Source: Shinella sp. XGS7 (GTDB lineage: Bacteria; Pseudomonadota; Gammaproteobacteria; Burkholderiales; Burkholderiaceae_C). Taken from it: DNA of 64,000 nt. The notes under the pieces were generated by a model. It ran no database searches, was not told where the DNA came from, and was given only the letters and a program-made list of their open reading frames with translations. The DNA lies in the NCBI RefSeq assembly GCF_020535565.1, contig NZ_CP084758.1, forward strand, positions 3,857,001 to 3,921,000, read 5' to 3'. This document shows, piece after piece, positions 24,412 to 32,106 of this stretch. The translations under genes were made by a program, and so were the position numbers. The first letter of the stretch is position 1. Every line of letters begins with the position of its first letter.

Positions 24412-24518
24412 GGATTTCAGAAAAGCTCAAAATCTGTATCGTTCATATAACAATAGGCTGGCGGAGCCCGCGGGTCTGTGCACAGAATGCGCGCACATTC
24501 GATCGGAGAGTTCCAAAG

Positions 24519-24923
24519 ATGAAGACCGTCCAGACCTGCCTGCTCACCGCCGCCGTCCTGCTGCTGGCCGCCTGTGGCAAGCAGGAGAGCCCCGCCGCGC
24601 CGACCACGCCGGCCGGCATCGCCACCCCTGCAGCACCGGCCGAACCGGCCCCGGCCCCGGTGGCCGACAACAGCGCAGGCAAGAGCGTGTTCGGCAAGAC
24701 CTGCGCCATGTGCCATGCCGCCGGCGTGGCCGGCGCCCCCAAGCCTGGCGACAAGGCGGACTGGGGTCCGCGCATTGCGCAGGGCCAGGAGCTGCTCTAC
24801 AAGCACGCCCTCGAGGGCTTCACCGGCGCCAAGGGCATGATGCCGGCGCGCGGCGGCGGATCCTCGCTGACCGACGAGGAAGTCAAGGCCGCGGTGGACT
24901 ACATGGTGGCGCAGTCGCGCTGA
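24519..24923 (+). CDS. monoheme c-type cytochrome lipoprotein (c5-like)
   Basis: A 134-aa protein. The lipobox LLLAACG gives an outer-membrane or periplasmic lipid-anchored cytochrome. An Ala/Pro-rich linker (residues 25-50) leads to a small cytochrome with CAMCH and axial Met in KGMMPARGG. The spacing and the GDKADWGPRIAQG segment are typical of cytochrome c5/class I small cytochromes. Divergent from nosZ and 7 bases before the ApbE gene, it may pass electrons to NosZ; this is inference from position. Confidence 0.85.
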   Translation: MKTVQTCLLTAAVLLLAACGKQESPAAPTTPAGIATPAAPAEPAPAPVADNSAGKSVFGKTCAMCHAAGVAGAPKPGDKADWGPRIAQGQELLYKHALEGFTGAKGMMPARGGGSSLTDEEVKAAVDYMVAQSR

Positions 24924-24930
24924 CCGGGCC

Positions 24931-25956
24931 ATGGCACAGGCATTCCTGACGCGACGGCGCGAGCTGGCCCTGGGCGCGCTGGCCTGCGTGCTGCTGCCGC
25001 GCAAGGCACGGGCCACGGCCGAGTCCCCGGTACAGCGCAGCACGGCGGCGCTGATGGGCACCCGGGTCGACATCGTCATCCAGCACGCCGACGCCGGCCT
25101 GCGCGCACGCGCCCTGGAAGCCGCCTGGGCCGAGATGCTGCGTCTGTCGGAGATGATGAGCCGCTACCGCAGCTCCAGCCAGCTGAGCCTGCTGGCGCGC
25201 GCGGCCGGCGGCGCGCCGCTGCCGGTGGCGCCCGAGCTGATGGCGGTGCTGCAGCAGGCACAGACCCTGGCGCAGCGCAGCGAGGGCCGTTTCGATGCCA
25301 CGGTCGGCGCCTATGCCGACTGGCATTTCGAGCCCGGCCAGCCGCCGCGGCTGCCACATCCCGCTACCCTGCTGCGGCAGCAGGGCCTGGTCGGGCCGCA
25401 GGGCCTGCAACTCGACGCGGACCGCGGCACCGCGAGGCTGGCGCGCGCCGGCATGCGCCTGGACCTGGGCGGCATCGCCAAGCTGCCCATCCTGCAAGCG
25501 GGCCTGCGCACGCTGGCCCGCCAGGGCGTGCAGGATGCGCTGATCAATGGCGGCGGCGACGTGCTGTGCAGCGGCACCCTGCAGGGCCGGCCCTGGCGCG
25601 TCGGCCTGCGCGACCCGCGCGCGCCGCAGCAACTGCTGGGCGTGCTGGCACTCAGCGGCGGCGTCGTGGCGGCCTCGGGCGACTACGAGCGCGGTTTCGA
25701 GCTGGCGGGGCACCGCTATCACCACATCCTGGATCCGCGCAGCGGCCAGCCCAGCCAGGGCCTGCAGGGCCTGGCCCTGGTTGCGCCTAGCGTGGAAGCC
25801 GTCAACGGCTGGGGGGCCGCGATGATGGTGGCCGGCCCCGCGCAATCGCGGCGCTGGCTGCGCGAGCAGCTGCCCGGGGTCCAGGCCATGCTGGCCGGAC
25901 CCGAAGGTGTCTGGCTCTCAGCGGGCCTGCGCTCGCGCCTGCTGCCGACGGCATAG
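24931..25956 (+). CDS. nosX: NosX/ApbE FAD:protein FMN transferase
   Basis: A 341-aa periplasmic enzyme that attaches FMN covalently to the Thr of the SGAT motif of NosR. A basic N-terminus with hydrophobic stretch (LTRRRELALGALACVLLP) is a signal. ApbE motifs include MGTRVDIVI, the Ser/Tyr-rich MSRYRSSSQLS, LDLGGIAK, INGGGDV and the C-terminal region with AVNGWGAAMMV. The ATG follows the cytochrome stop by 7 bases. Its 3' end overlaps the convergent gene on the other strand by 39 bases. Confidence 0.9.
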   Translation: MAQAFLTRRRELALGALACVLLPRKARATAESPVQRSTAALMGTRVDIVIQHADAGLRARALEAAWAEMLRLSEMMSRYRSSSQLSLLARAAGGAPLPVAPELMAVLQQAQTLAQRSEGRFDATVGAYADWHFEPGQPPRLPHPATLLRQQGLVGPQGLQLDADRGTARLARAGMRLDLGGIAKLPILQAGLRTLARQGVQDALINGGGDVLCSGTLQGRPWRVGLRDPRAPQQLLGVLALSGGVVAASGDYERGFELAGHRYHHILDPRSGQPSQGLQGLALVAPSVEAVNGWGAAMMVAGPAQSRRWLREQLPGVQAMLAGPEGVWLSAGLRSRLLPTA

Positions 25957-26991
25957 CACGGCCATCGTCAGGCCGAAGAGCAGCAGCGCCGCCACATGGC
26001 CGGCCCCGGCCCAGGGCCACAGGGCCGGCCAGTGCGTCGCGGCCGCCATGCGCAGCAGCAGACTGGCCGCCATCAGGCCCAGGGGCAGCAAGGCCCAGCG
26101 GCTCGCACGCGGGCGCAAGCCGGCCAGCGCCGGCAGCATCAAGGGGGCGTGGCCGAAGACCATGGCCAGCACGAACCCCAGCCACAGCAGATGCCAGGCC
26201 AGCGCCAGGCCGGCCAGCCCGGCGACGGCGGCGGCCAGCAGCCAGCCATAGCCGGCCAGCAGGCAGATCGCGGTGTGCCCGGCCCAGGCCGGCGCGCGCC
26301 ATTGATGACGCGCGATGTCGAAGCGCAGCAGCCACAGCGCCAGCAGGCCCAGCAGGCTCCAGCCCAGACGATCGGCCCAGACCGGCAAACCCAATGCCAG
26401 CAGGCCGGCCACGCCGGTGCAGGCGGCCACGCCCGCCAGAAAGGCCCGCGCCGCCCAGGCCGGCAGCGGCAGCAGGCGCATCAGCTCGCGGCGCTCGCCC
26501 GCGATCGTCAGCACCAGGAACAGGCTCCAGCCCCAGCGTGCCGCTTCGCCCGCCCCGGCGCGCCAGCACAGCGCGGCCCCCAGCAAGGACAGCGCCCCCA
26601 AGGCTTCGATCACCAGCGGCAGGGACACCGCGCGGCGCCAGCCTGCCCAGAGGTAGAGGCCCAGCAGGCCCAGCGCGCTGAGCACCCAGGCCCAGGCCGC
26701 CAGCCCCTCCTGGCCGGCCAGGGCCAGGCCGCCCGCCAGCGCCGCCAGCAGGGGCACCCAGAGGCCGCGATGCAGGGCGGCAGCGCGCTCCAGCGCGATC
26801 AGGCTGCCGAAGAAGCCCGCCATCATCAGCACCCCGTGCAGGGGCAGAACGGCCCACCCCGGGCTGCCGCCCAGGGTGCCGACACGCTGCAGCGCCCCCA
26901 GCAGGGCGGCCGCCAGATTGGCCAGAGCCAACAGGGCGCAGGCCAGGACCTGCCAGCGCGGCAGCGCCCTGCCCCCACCTGCCGGCTTCAC
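25918..26991 (-). CDS. polytopic membrane protein of unknown function (NO-response operon)
   Basis: A 357-aa protein of 10-11 hydrophobic segments with very few charged residues. Possible ligand positions lie in membrane-boundary motifs: HGVLMMAGFFGSLIALER, RFDIARHQW, GHTAICLL and VFGHAPLMLPAL. The general style recalls NnrS, but I do not recognise a family signature. It starts with GTG at 26991 overlapping the DUF59 stop (GTGA), chosen over an upstream ATG that would overlap that gene by 100 bases. It is the last of seven coupled genes, and its 3' end overlaps nosX by 39 bases. Confidence 0.7.
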   Translation of the reverse strand: MKPAGGGRALPRWQVLACALLALANLAAALLGALQRVGTLGGSPGWAVLPLHGVLMMAGFFGSLIALERAAALHRGLWVPLLAALAGGLALAGQEGLAAWAWVLSALGLLGLYLWAGWRRAVSLPLVIEALGALSLLGAALCWRAGAGEAARWGWSLFLVLTIAGERRELMRLLPLPAWAARAFLAGVAACTGVAGLLALGLPVWADRLGWSLLGLLALWLLRFDIARHQWRAPAWAGHTAICLLAGYGWLLAAAVAGLAGLALAWHLLWLGFVLAMVFGHAPLMLPALAGLRPRASRWALLPLGLMAASLLLRMAAATHWPALWPWAGAGHVAALLLFGLTMAVLCRRQQARAQAR

Positions 26992-27320
26992 GCCGCGCCC
27001 CAGCCGAAGCGCGCGCGCAGCGCCGGCGCCAAGCGCTCGGGCGACCAGGGCAGCTCCCAGTCCATCTCCACCTCGATGACCCAGCCCGGCGGACACAACA
27101 CCTGCATCGCCGCGCCGGCGGCTTCGATGATCTCGTCGGCCATGGGGCAGGTGGCACTGGTCGGTACCAGGGTCAGGGCAGCGCAGCCGGGCTCGGCCTG
27201 TAGCCGCAGGCGCTCGACCAGGCCCAGGTCCACGATGTTCTCGCCCAGCTCGGGGTCGGATACCTGCCGCAGGGCCTGCATCAGCCGCTCGTGCAAGGTC
27301 TGCAGTTCGCTGTCGTTCAT
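26988..27320 (-). CDS. DUF59/MIP18-family iron-sulfur assembly factor
   Basis: A 110-aa protein. VSDPELGENIVDLGLV (about residues 20-35) is the hallmark of the MIP18/PaaD/SufT family, followed by LVPTSATCPMADEI with the conserved Cys. These proteins help mature Fe-S proteins. The ATG at 27320 overlaps the preceding NnrS stop (ATGA) and has AAGGAGC upstream. In an NO-stress operon it plausibly repairs or assembles nitrosylated Fe-S clusters. Confidence 0.85.
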   Translation of the reverse strand: MNDSELQTLHERLMQALRQVSDPELGENIVDLGLVERLRLQAEPGCAALTLVPTSATCPMADEIIEAAGAAMQVLCPPGWVIEVEMDWELPWSPERLAPALRARFGWGAA

Positions 27321-28474
27321 GAGGAGCTCCTTGTGCGGCTGGAAAGCAGCCAGGGTAGATAGCGCAGCAGCCAGCCCAGCGCCAGCAGGGCGAAGGCGCC
27401 GGCCGCCGCCGTCAGCAGCTCGGCTCGCGGCCACAGGCAGGCGGCCAGGCGCAGCAGCAGCAGCCCCTGCAGCAAGAGCTGCAGCGCACGCAGCGGACCG
27501 TCGACGGCATTGCTGCGCCCCTGCTGCACGGCCGTCACCCGGCTGACCATGGCCAGCAGCGTGCCTCCCATGAAGCCCAGGGCCAGCGCATGCAGGCCGG
27601 CCGCGGCGGGCAGCAGGCCCAGCCGGGCGGCGGCGTGCAGCACAAAGCTGGCGGCCAGCCAGAGATAGGCCAGCCAGAGCTGGGCGATCAGGGGCGTGCG
27701 CCGGGCCCGCGCCAGCGCCGGTTGCAAGGCGTCGTGCAGCAGCAGCGCGGCCAGCACCAGCTCGCCAGCAGCCGCCGCGCCCTGCCAGCGCGCCCCCGGG
27801 CCGGCCGCGTCGGCAGGCAGGGCCACACGCAGCAGCAGTCCGCCCAGCAGCAGCGCCAGCAGCCAGGGGCCGCGCCGTCCCTGCTGGTGCAGGAAGGGGC
27901 TGAGCCTTTGCAGGGCCAGGACGAAGACACCGCCCACCGCCAGATGCAGGCCCAGCAGCGCCAGGCGGTGTAGGGCCTGGGTATCGGGCAGCTGCAGCGC
28001 CGCCAGCGCCAGCAACAGCGCACAGGCCCCCAGGCCGGCGGCGATGCCCCAGGCCTGGGGGGCGTGCCGGACGCCGGGTCTGCGGCACAGGGCCAGCAGC
28101 CCCAGGGCGAAGCGGGCCAGCGCCAGGGCCGGCAGCAGCAGGGCCAGACGCGCCGGCACCGCCTGGCCCAGGACGTCGGCGGCCAGCAGCAAGCCCCAGC
28201 CCAGCAGGGCCAGCGCAGCCCAGGGCCGCAACCCTCGGCCATCGGGCGGCTGCAGGCCCAGCCAGCGCGGCGGCGCGGTGAAGGCAAAGCCGGCGATGAA
28301 CAGCGGCAGGAAGCCCAGGCTCATCAGCAGGGCATGCAGGGTCGTGGCAGGCAGCAGACCGGGCGGGGCCAAGCCGCCGAGTCTTGCGGCCCACCACAGC
28401 GCGCCCAGCAACCACGCCTGCGCAGCGGCCGCAAACAGGGGCCGGTGCGGGGCCAGGGGCGCCGGCGTGCTCAC
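27317..28474 (-). CDS. nnrS: NnrS-family membrane protein, second copy
   Basis: A 385-aa protein with about 12 hydrophobic segments. The first NnrS motif is HALLMSLGFLPLFIAGFAFTA and the second is LHALALGFMGGTLLAMVSRVT, with conserved His and Arg likely to bind heme or copper. NnrS proteins relieve nitrosative stress by preventing formation of dinitrosyl-iron adducts. Start is a GTG at 28474, 4 bases after the CcoG-like stop. It is divergent in sequence from the other NnrS at 30399-31604. Confidence 0.85.
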   Translation of the reverse strand: MSTPAPLAPHRPLFAAAAQAWLLGALWWAARLGGLAPPGLLPATTLHALLMSLGFLPLFIAGFAFTAPPRWLGLQPPDGRGLRPWAALALLGWGLLLAADVLGQAVPARLALLLPALALARFALGLLALCRRPGVRHAPQAWGIAAGLGACALLLALAALQLPDTQALHRLALLGLHLAVGGVFVLALQRLSPFLHQQGRRGPWLLALLLGGLLLRVALPADAAGPGARWQGAAAAGELVLAALLLHDALQPALARARRTPLIAQLWLAYLWLAASFVLHAAARLGLLPAAAGLHALALGFMGGTLLAMVSRVTAVQQGRSNAVDGPLRALQLLLQGLLLLRLAACLWPRAELLTAAAGAFALLALGWLLRYLPWLLSSRTRSSS

Positions 28475-28478
28475 GGTC

Positions 28479-29897
28479 TCAGCGCGGCAGGTAGAAGCTG
28501 GCCTGGCTCTCGAAACGGACGCCAGGACGGTCGAGGTCCAGCGCCTGCAGGCGCACCGGGTGGGCGCCGGGGGCAAGGCCGGGGCTGTAGGGCAGCTGCA
28601 GCTGCACCGGCAGGTTGACGATGCCGGCGGGCGGCACGCGCAGGGGCTGGGTGGCCGCGCCGGTCAGGTGCAGGCCCGCCAGGCCCTCGGCCCACAGCTG
28701 CAGGCGCAGCGGACGTTCGCTGCGGTTGATCAGCTGCAGCCGGTAGCTGTTCTCGACAGCGCCATCGGCGATCGGGCGCGCCAGCACATTGCGGTCCTTG
28801 ATCACATCGATGAGAAGCAGCTGGCGCTGCGACAGGCTCCAGCCGAAGCCGGCCAGCAGCGCGGCCATGATGCTGCCGTAGACCAGCACGCGCGGGCGCA
28901 GCACCCGGCCCAGCATCTGGCGCCGCGTCAGGCCCTGGCGCATGCCGTTCTCGGTGGCGTAGCGGATCAGGCCGGGCGCCGCCCCGGTCTTGAGCATGAC
29001 CTGGTCGCAGACATCGATGCAGGCGGCACAGCCTATGCACTCGTTCTGCAGCCCCTTGCGTATATCGATGCCCGTGGGGCAGACCTGCACACACAGCGTG
29101 CAGTCCACGCAGTCGCCCACGCCCCGGGCCTGCAGCTCGGCGCTCTTCCTGGAGCGCGCGCCGCGCGGCTCGCCGCGTCGTGCGTCGTAGCTGATGATCA
29201 GGGAGTCGGCATCGATCAGCGCGCTCTGGAAGCGCGCATAGGGGCAGATGTACTTGCACATCTGTTCGCGCAGATAGCCCGCATTGCCATAGGTGGCCGC
29301 ACCATAGAACAGCACCCAGAACAGCTCCCAGGGCCCCAGCGAGAAGCTGCCCAGGCCGGCCGCCAGTTCGCGCACGGGCGTGAAGTAGCCCACGAAGCTG
29401 AAGCCCGTGAAGCCGGCCAGCGCCAGCCATCCTCCTTGCTTGGCGCTCTTGCGCCAGAGCTTTTCCCAGCCCCAGGGCGCGGCGTCCAGCCTGATGCGGG
29501 CCTGGCGGTCGCCCTCGGTATGGCGCTCGATCCAGAGGAAGAGCTCGGTGTAGACGGTCTGCGGACAGCTGTAGCCGCACCACAGGCGGCCGGCCACCGC
29601 GGTGAAGAAGAACAGCGCCAGCGCACTGAACACCAGCAGCGACGCCAGGTAAATGAAGTCCTGGGGATAGAAGATCAGGCCCAGCACGTAGAAGCGCTGG
29701 GTCTCCAGATCGAAGAGCAGGGCCTGGCGCCCGTTCCATTGCAGCCAGGGTGTGCCGTAGAAGAAGAGCTGGGTCAGCGCGACAAAGACCCAGCGCCAGT
29801 TCGTGAAGCGGCCACTGACGGAGCGCGGATAGACCTTGGCTTCGGCGGCATAGAGCGGGATGACGCGCTGCGCCTGGGTATCAGGGCTCGGCGTCAT
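28479..29897 (-). CDS. ccoG: CcoG/FixG-like cytochrome oxidase accessory ferredoxin protein
   Basis: A 472-aa membrane protein of the FixG/RdxA/CcoG family, linked to copper reduction and cbb3 oxidase assembly. It has about five transmembrane segments, CGYSCPQ and CKYICPYARFQ motifs, two [4Fe-4S] ferredoxin clusters (CVDCTLCVQVCP and CIGCAACIDVC) and a C-terminal Ig-like periplasmic domain. ATG at 29897 overlaps nsrR by 17 bases; a GTG three codons upstream is an alternative. No cco genes are in the window, so here it may serve the Cu/Fe enzymes of denitrification. Confidence 0.88.
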   Translation of the reverse strand: MTPSPDTQAQRVIPLYAAEAKVYPRSVSGRFTNWRWVFVALTQLFFYGTPWLQWNGRQALLFDLETQRFYVLGLIFYPQDFIYLASLLVFSALALFFFTAVAGRLWCGYSCPQTVYTELFLWIERHTEGDRQARIRLDAAPWGWEKLWRKSAKQGGWLALAGFTGFSFVGYFTPVRELAAGLGSFSLGPWELFWVLFYGAATYGNAGYLREQMCKYICPYARFQSALIDADSLIISYDARRGEPRGARSRKSAELQARGVGDCVDCTLCVQVCPTGIDIRKGLQNECIGCAACIDVCDQVMLKTGAAPGLIRYATENGMRQGLTRRQMLGRVLRPRVLVYGSIMAALLAGFGWSLSQRQLLLIDVIKDRNVLARPIADGAVENSYRLQLINRSERPLRLQLWAEGLAGLHLTGAATQPLRVPPAGIVNLPVQLQLPYSPGLAPGAHPVRLQALDLDRPGVRFESQASFYLPR

Positions 29898-30372
29898 CGT
29901 GGGCACGGCGTCCGCGTTGCGGAAGGACCAGATTCACCGCCTGCGCAGCGGCGCGTGCGCGTGCGCCCGGACGCGGCACGGGCAGCAGCTCGGCCAGGGT
30001 ATGGGCGTCCAGCTGCTCGAGAAAGGCCGCCAGGGCCTGCTTGAAGATGCCGGTAAGGCGGCATTGGCCGGTGAGCGTGCAGGCATTGAGCTCGCCCAGA
30101 CATTCCACCAGGTAGAAGTCGGGCTCGATGCCACGCACCAGCTCGCCGAGCCGTATGTCCTGGGGCTCCAGCGCCAGCCGCATGCCGCCGCCCTTGCCAC
30201 GCACCGTGGTGATCCAGCCCGCCAACCCGAGCTGGTGGGTGATCTTGGTCAGATGCGCTTCCGAGATGCCGTAGGCCTGCGCCACCTCGGCCGTGGTACA
30301 GAGCCGGTCCGGATGGCGCCCCAGATAGATCAGCAGGCGCAGGGCGTAGTCGCTCATCGTGGTCAGTCGCAT
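29881..30372 (-). CDS. nsrR: NsrR, Rrf2-family NO-sensing repressor
   Basis: A 163-aa protein. The N-terminal winged helix (MSDYALRLLIYLG...TAEVAQAYGISEAHLTKITHQLG) fits the Rrf2 family. Three cysteines in ECLGELNACTLTGQC have the NsrR spacing (C-x7-C-x5-C) and bind an Fe-S cluster that reacts with NO. The later part has FLEQLDAHTLAELL, also typical of NsrR. It is transcribed third in the operon whose front carries a dyad fitting an NsrR operator, suggesting autoregulation. ATG at 30372 (MRLTTMSDY) is the family start. Confidence 0.88.
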   Translation of the reverse strand: MRLTTMSDYALRLLIYLGRHPDRLCTTAEVAQAYGISEAHLTKITHQLGLAGWITTVRGKGGGMRLALEPQDIRLGELVRGIEPDFYLVECLGELNACTLTGQCRLTGIFKQALAAFLEQLDAHTLAELLPVPRPGARARAAAQAVNLVLPQRGRRAHDDAEP

Positions 30373-30398
30373 CACTCAATCCTAGTTTCTGGGCACAT

Positions 30399-31604
30399 CT
30401 ATCCGGGCAGGCCGTCGGCGCGCGGGCGCAGCAGTATCGGTGCATAGCGCCACAGATAGAGGGCGAAGGCCAGGCTCCACAGCGCCGCCGAGAGCTGGAC
30501 CGACAGCAGCAGCAGGGAGGGAGCGGACAGCGGCAGGAAGACACGCAGCAGGGCCGCCGCCAGCAGGCTCAGATAGGCCAGGGTCTCGAAGCGGCCGGCG
30601 CGCAGCGGCCGCCCGGTATGGCCCAGGGCCGTGCGGGTGATCATGCCCAGCGTGATCAGGCCGATCACGCCCACGGTGAGCGCATGCGTGGCCGGCCCGG
30701 GCGCGATCCATCCCAGCACGGCCGCTGCGCGCAGGCCCAGGTGCACCGGCAGCCACAGATAGGCGGCATGCAGCACCCAGACCAGGGCGTTGGACAGGCT
30801 CTTCCATGGCTGCCACAGCCACCAGCGCCACAGGTGCAGCACGGTGGCAGCCCCCAGCGCGGCGGCCAGCAGCGGTCCGCCCGCCCCCAGTGCGTCCAGC
30901 ACCATCAGGGCCAGCACGCTGCCCAGCACCGCCTTCTCGAGACGCGGGTCGCGCCGGGCCTCCATGCCCGGCACGCCGTTGTTGGAGAACATGGGCACGA
31001 CGCGGCCGGCCATCACCACGATCATGAAGAGCACGATGTCCAGGCCGAGCGGCAGGCCCATGCCGGCCTCCAGGCGTGCGGGCAGGCGCAGCAGACCCAT
31101 CAGGTTCAGGTGCAGCGCTCCCGCGGCCAGGCCCATCAGCATCAGCAGGCCGACGAAGAAGTAGTTGCGCTTGTTGCCGGCGCGTCGCAGCGCCCGCCAC
31201 AAGCCCCAGGCGGCCAGCCAGGGCACGGCCAGATTGGCCAGCAGCGCGGCCCAGGCCCAGGGCGTGAGCACCAGCACCCGGGCAAGCAGCCACAAGGCGG
31301 CCAGCGCCATCAGGGGACGCCCGGTCGGCGTGGGCTGACCCGACCAGTTGCGCCCCGCCGTGAAGAGAAAGCCGATGATGACCGCCAGCGCATAGCCGAA
31401 CACCATCTCGTGCGCATGCCAGGCCGGGCCGCGCAGCCAGGCCTGCCCCAGCAGACCCGAGAACTGCAAGGCCCACATCGGCACGCTCAGCAGGGCCAGG
31501 CCGGCGGCCAGCAGGTAGAAGGGACGGAAGCCCAGCTCCCAGAGGGCGAAAGCCGCGCGCCGGCGCGGCACCGGGTCCTGCAGAGGAACGAAGACGGAGG
31601 CCAT
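30399..31604 (-). CDS. nnrS: NnrS, heme/copper membrane protein of NO response
   Basis: A 401-aa protein with about 12 membrane segments. Signature regions are ALWELGFRPFYLLAAG, HAHEMVFGYALAVIIGFLFTA, FMIVVMAGRVVPMFSNNG and THALTVGVIGLITLGMITRTALGHTGR, all hallmark NnrS segments. It lies 13 bases after the DUF2249 gene and is followed by nsrR after 26 bases. Confidence 0.95.
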   Translation of the reverse strand: MASVFVPLQDPVPRRRAAFALWELGFRPFYLLAAGLALLSVPMWALQFSGLLGQAWLRGPAWHAHEMVFGYALAVIIGFLFTAGRNWSGQPTPTGRPLMALAALWLLARVLVLTPWAWAALLANLAVPWLAAWGLWRALRRAGNKRNYFFVGLLMLMGLAAGALHLNLMGLLRLPARLEAGMGLPLGLDIVLFMIVVMAGRVVPMFSNNGVPGMEARRDPRLEKAVLGSVLALMVLDALGAGGPLLAAALGAATVLHLWRWWLWQPWKSLSNALVWVLHAAYLWLPVHLGLRAAAVLGWIAPGPATHALTVGVIGLITLGMITRTALGHTGRPLRAGRFETLAYLSLLAAALLRVFLPLSAPSLLLLSVQLSAALWSLAFALYLWRYAPILLRPRADGLPG

Positions 31605-31617
31605 GCCGCCGGCACCT

Positions 31618-31911
31618 TCAGGATTGCGCGCCGCCGCCGCCGCCGCAGCAGCCGCAGCAGGCCTTGGCCGCCGGGCGGCGCGAGATGCGGGTCTGCCATT
31701 GCGTCGGGCCGCTTTCCAGCGTCTCCCAGTCGAACTGGCCGGGCCACTGGGCCTGGAACTGCGCACGCAGGGGCAGCGGCTCATGGTCGCTGACCAGGTC
31801 GATCCAGCCCCCGACCGGCAGTTGCTCGAAGGTGGCAAAGATCCTGGGATGGCGCTCGTGCGGCGGAATGCTGCGCACGTCGATGCGGGCGGGACTCTCC
31901 AAGACGGTCAT
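31618..31911 (-). CDS. DUF2249-domain small protein with cysteine-rich tail
   Basis: A 97-aa protein. The core DVRSIPPHERHPRIFATFEQLPVG...LVSDHEPLPLRAQFQ is the DUF2249 fold, often found beside hemerythrin and nnrS genes. The last ~15 residues contain CCGCCGGGGG, a cluster of four cysteines that could bind metal. First gene of the NO-response operon, with its ATG 13 bases from an NsrR-like dyad. Function unknown. Confidence 0.8.
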   Translation of the reverse strand: MTVLESPARIDVRSIPPHERHPRIFATFEQLPVGGWIDLVSDHEPLPLRAQFQAQWPGQFDWETLESGPTQWQTRISRRPAAKACCGCCGGGGGAQS

Positions 31912-31923
31912 GGCGCTTCCATA

Positions 31924-31944
31924 AGTTGCATTTTTGATGGAACT
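31924..31944 (-). promoter_or_regulatory. NsrR-like operator dyad
   Basis: Arms AGTTGCAT and ATGGAACT are an inverted repeat (AGTTnCAT / ATGnAACT) around a 5-nt spacer, giving the 11-1-11 outline of known NsrR sites (AAGnTGCATTT type). It sits 13 bases upstream of the first gene of the operon that encodes NsrR. Binding is inferred. Confidence 0.55.
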
Positions 31945-31990
31945 ATTTTGCCGAACCGCCTCCTTTAAATCAATATTGAATATGAATCTT

Positions 31991-32004
31991 TTGATTTGCA
32001 GCAA
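31991..32004. promoter_or_regulatory. Fnr/Dnr box upstream of ubiU
   Basis: TTGAT-TTGC-AGCAA: a perfect left half-site and 4 of 5 on the right. It lies 103 bp upstream of ubiU and 80 bp from the divergent DUF2249 gene, so it could activate either. Known ubiUVT operons are induced by Fnr in enterobacteria. Confidence 0.55.
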
Positions 32005-32106
32005 GCCGGCCGGGGCCGACCGGCCGGTTTGTCGCAAAGCAAAACCACATGGGCAGCGCAGACCTAGATTGCGGGCTTCCTCAACGTTTGGCCACACAGG
32101 CTTGCC

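Noticed and set aside
31967-31990. ATCAATATTGAAT motif near ubiU as an Fnr box
   Set aside because: The half-sites are not separated by four bases in the right order; the neighbouring TTGATTTGCAGCAA fits better.
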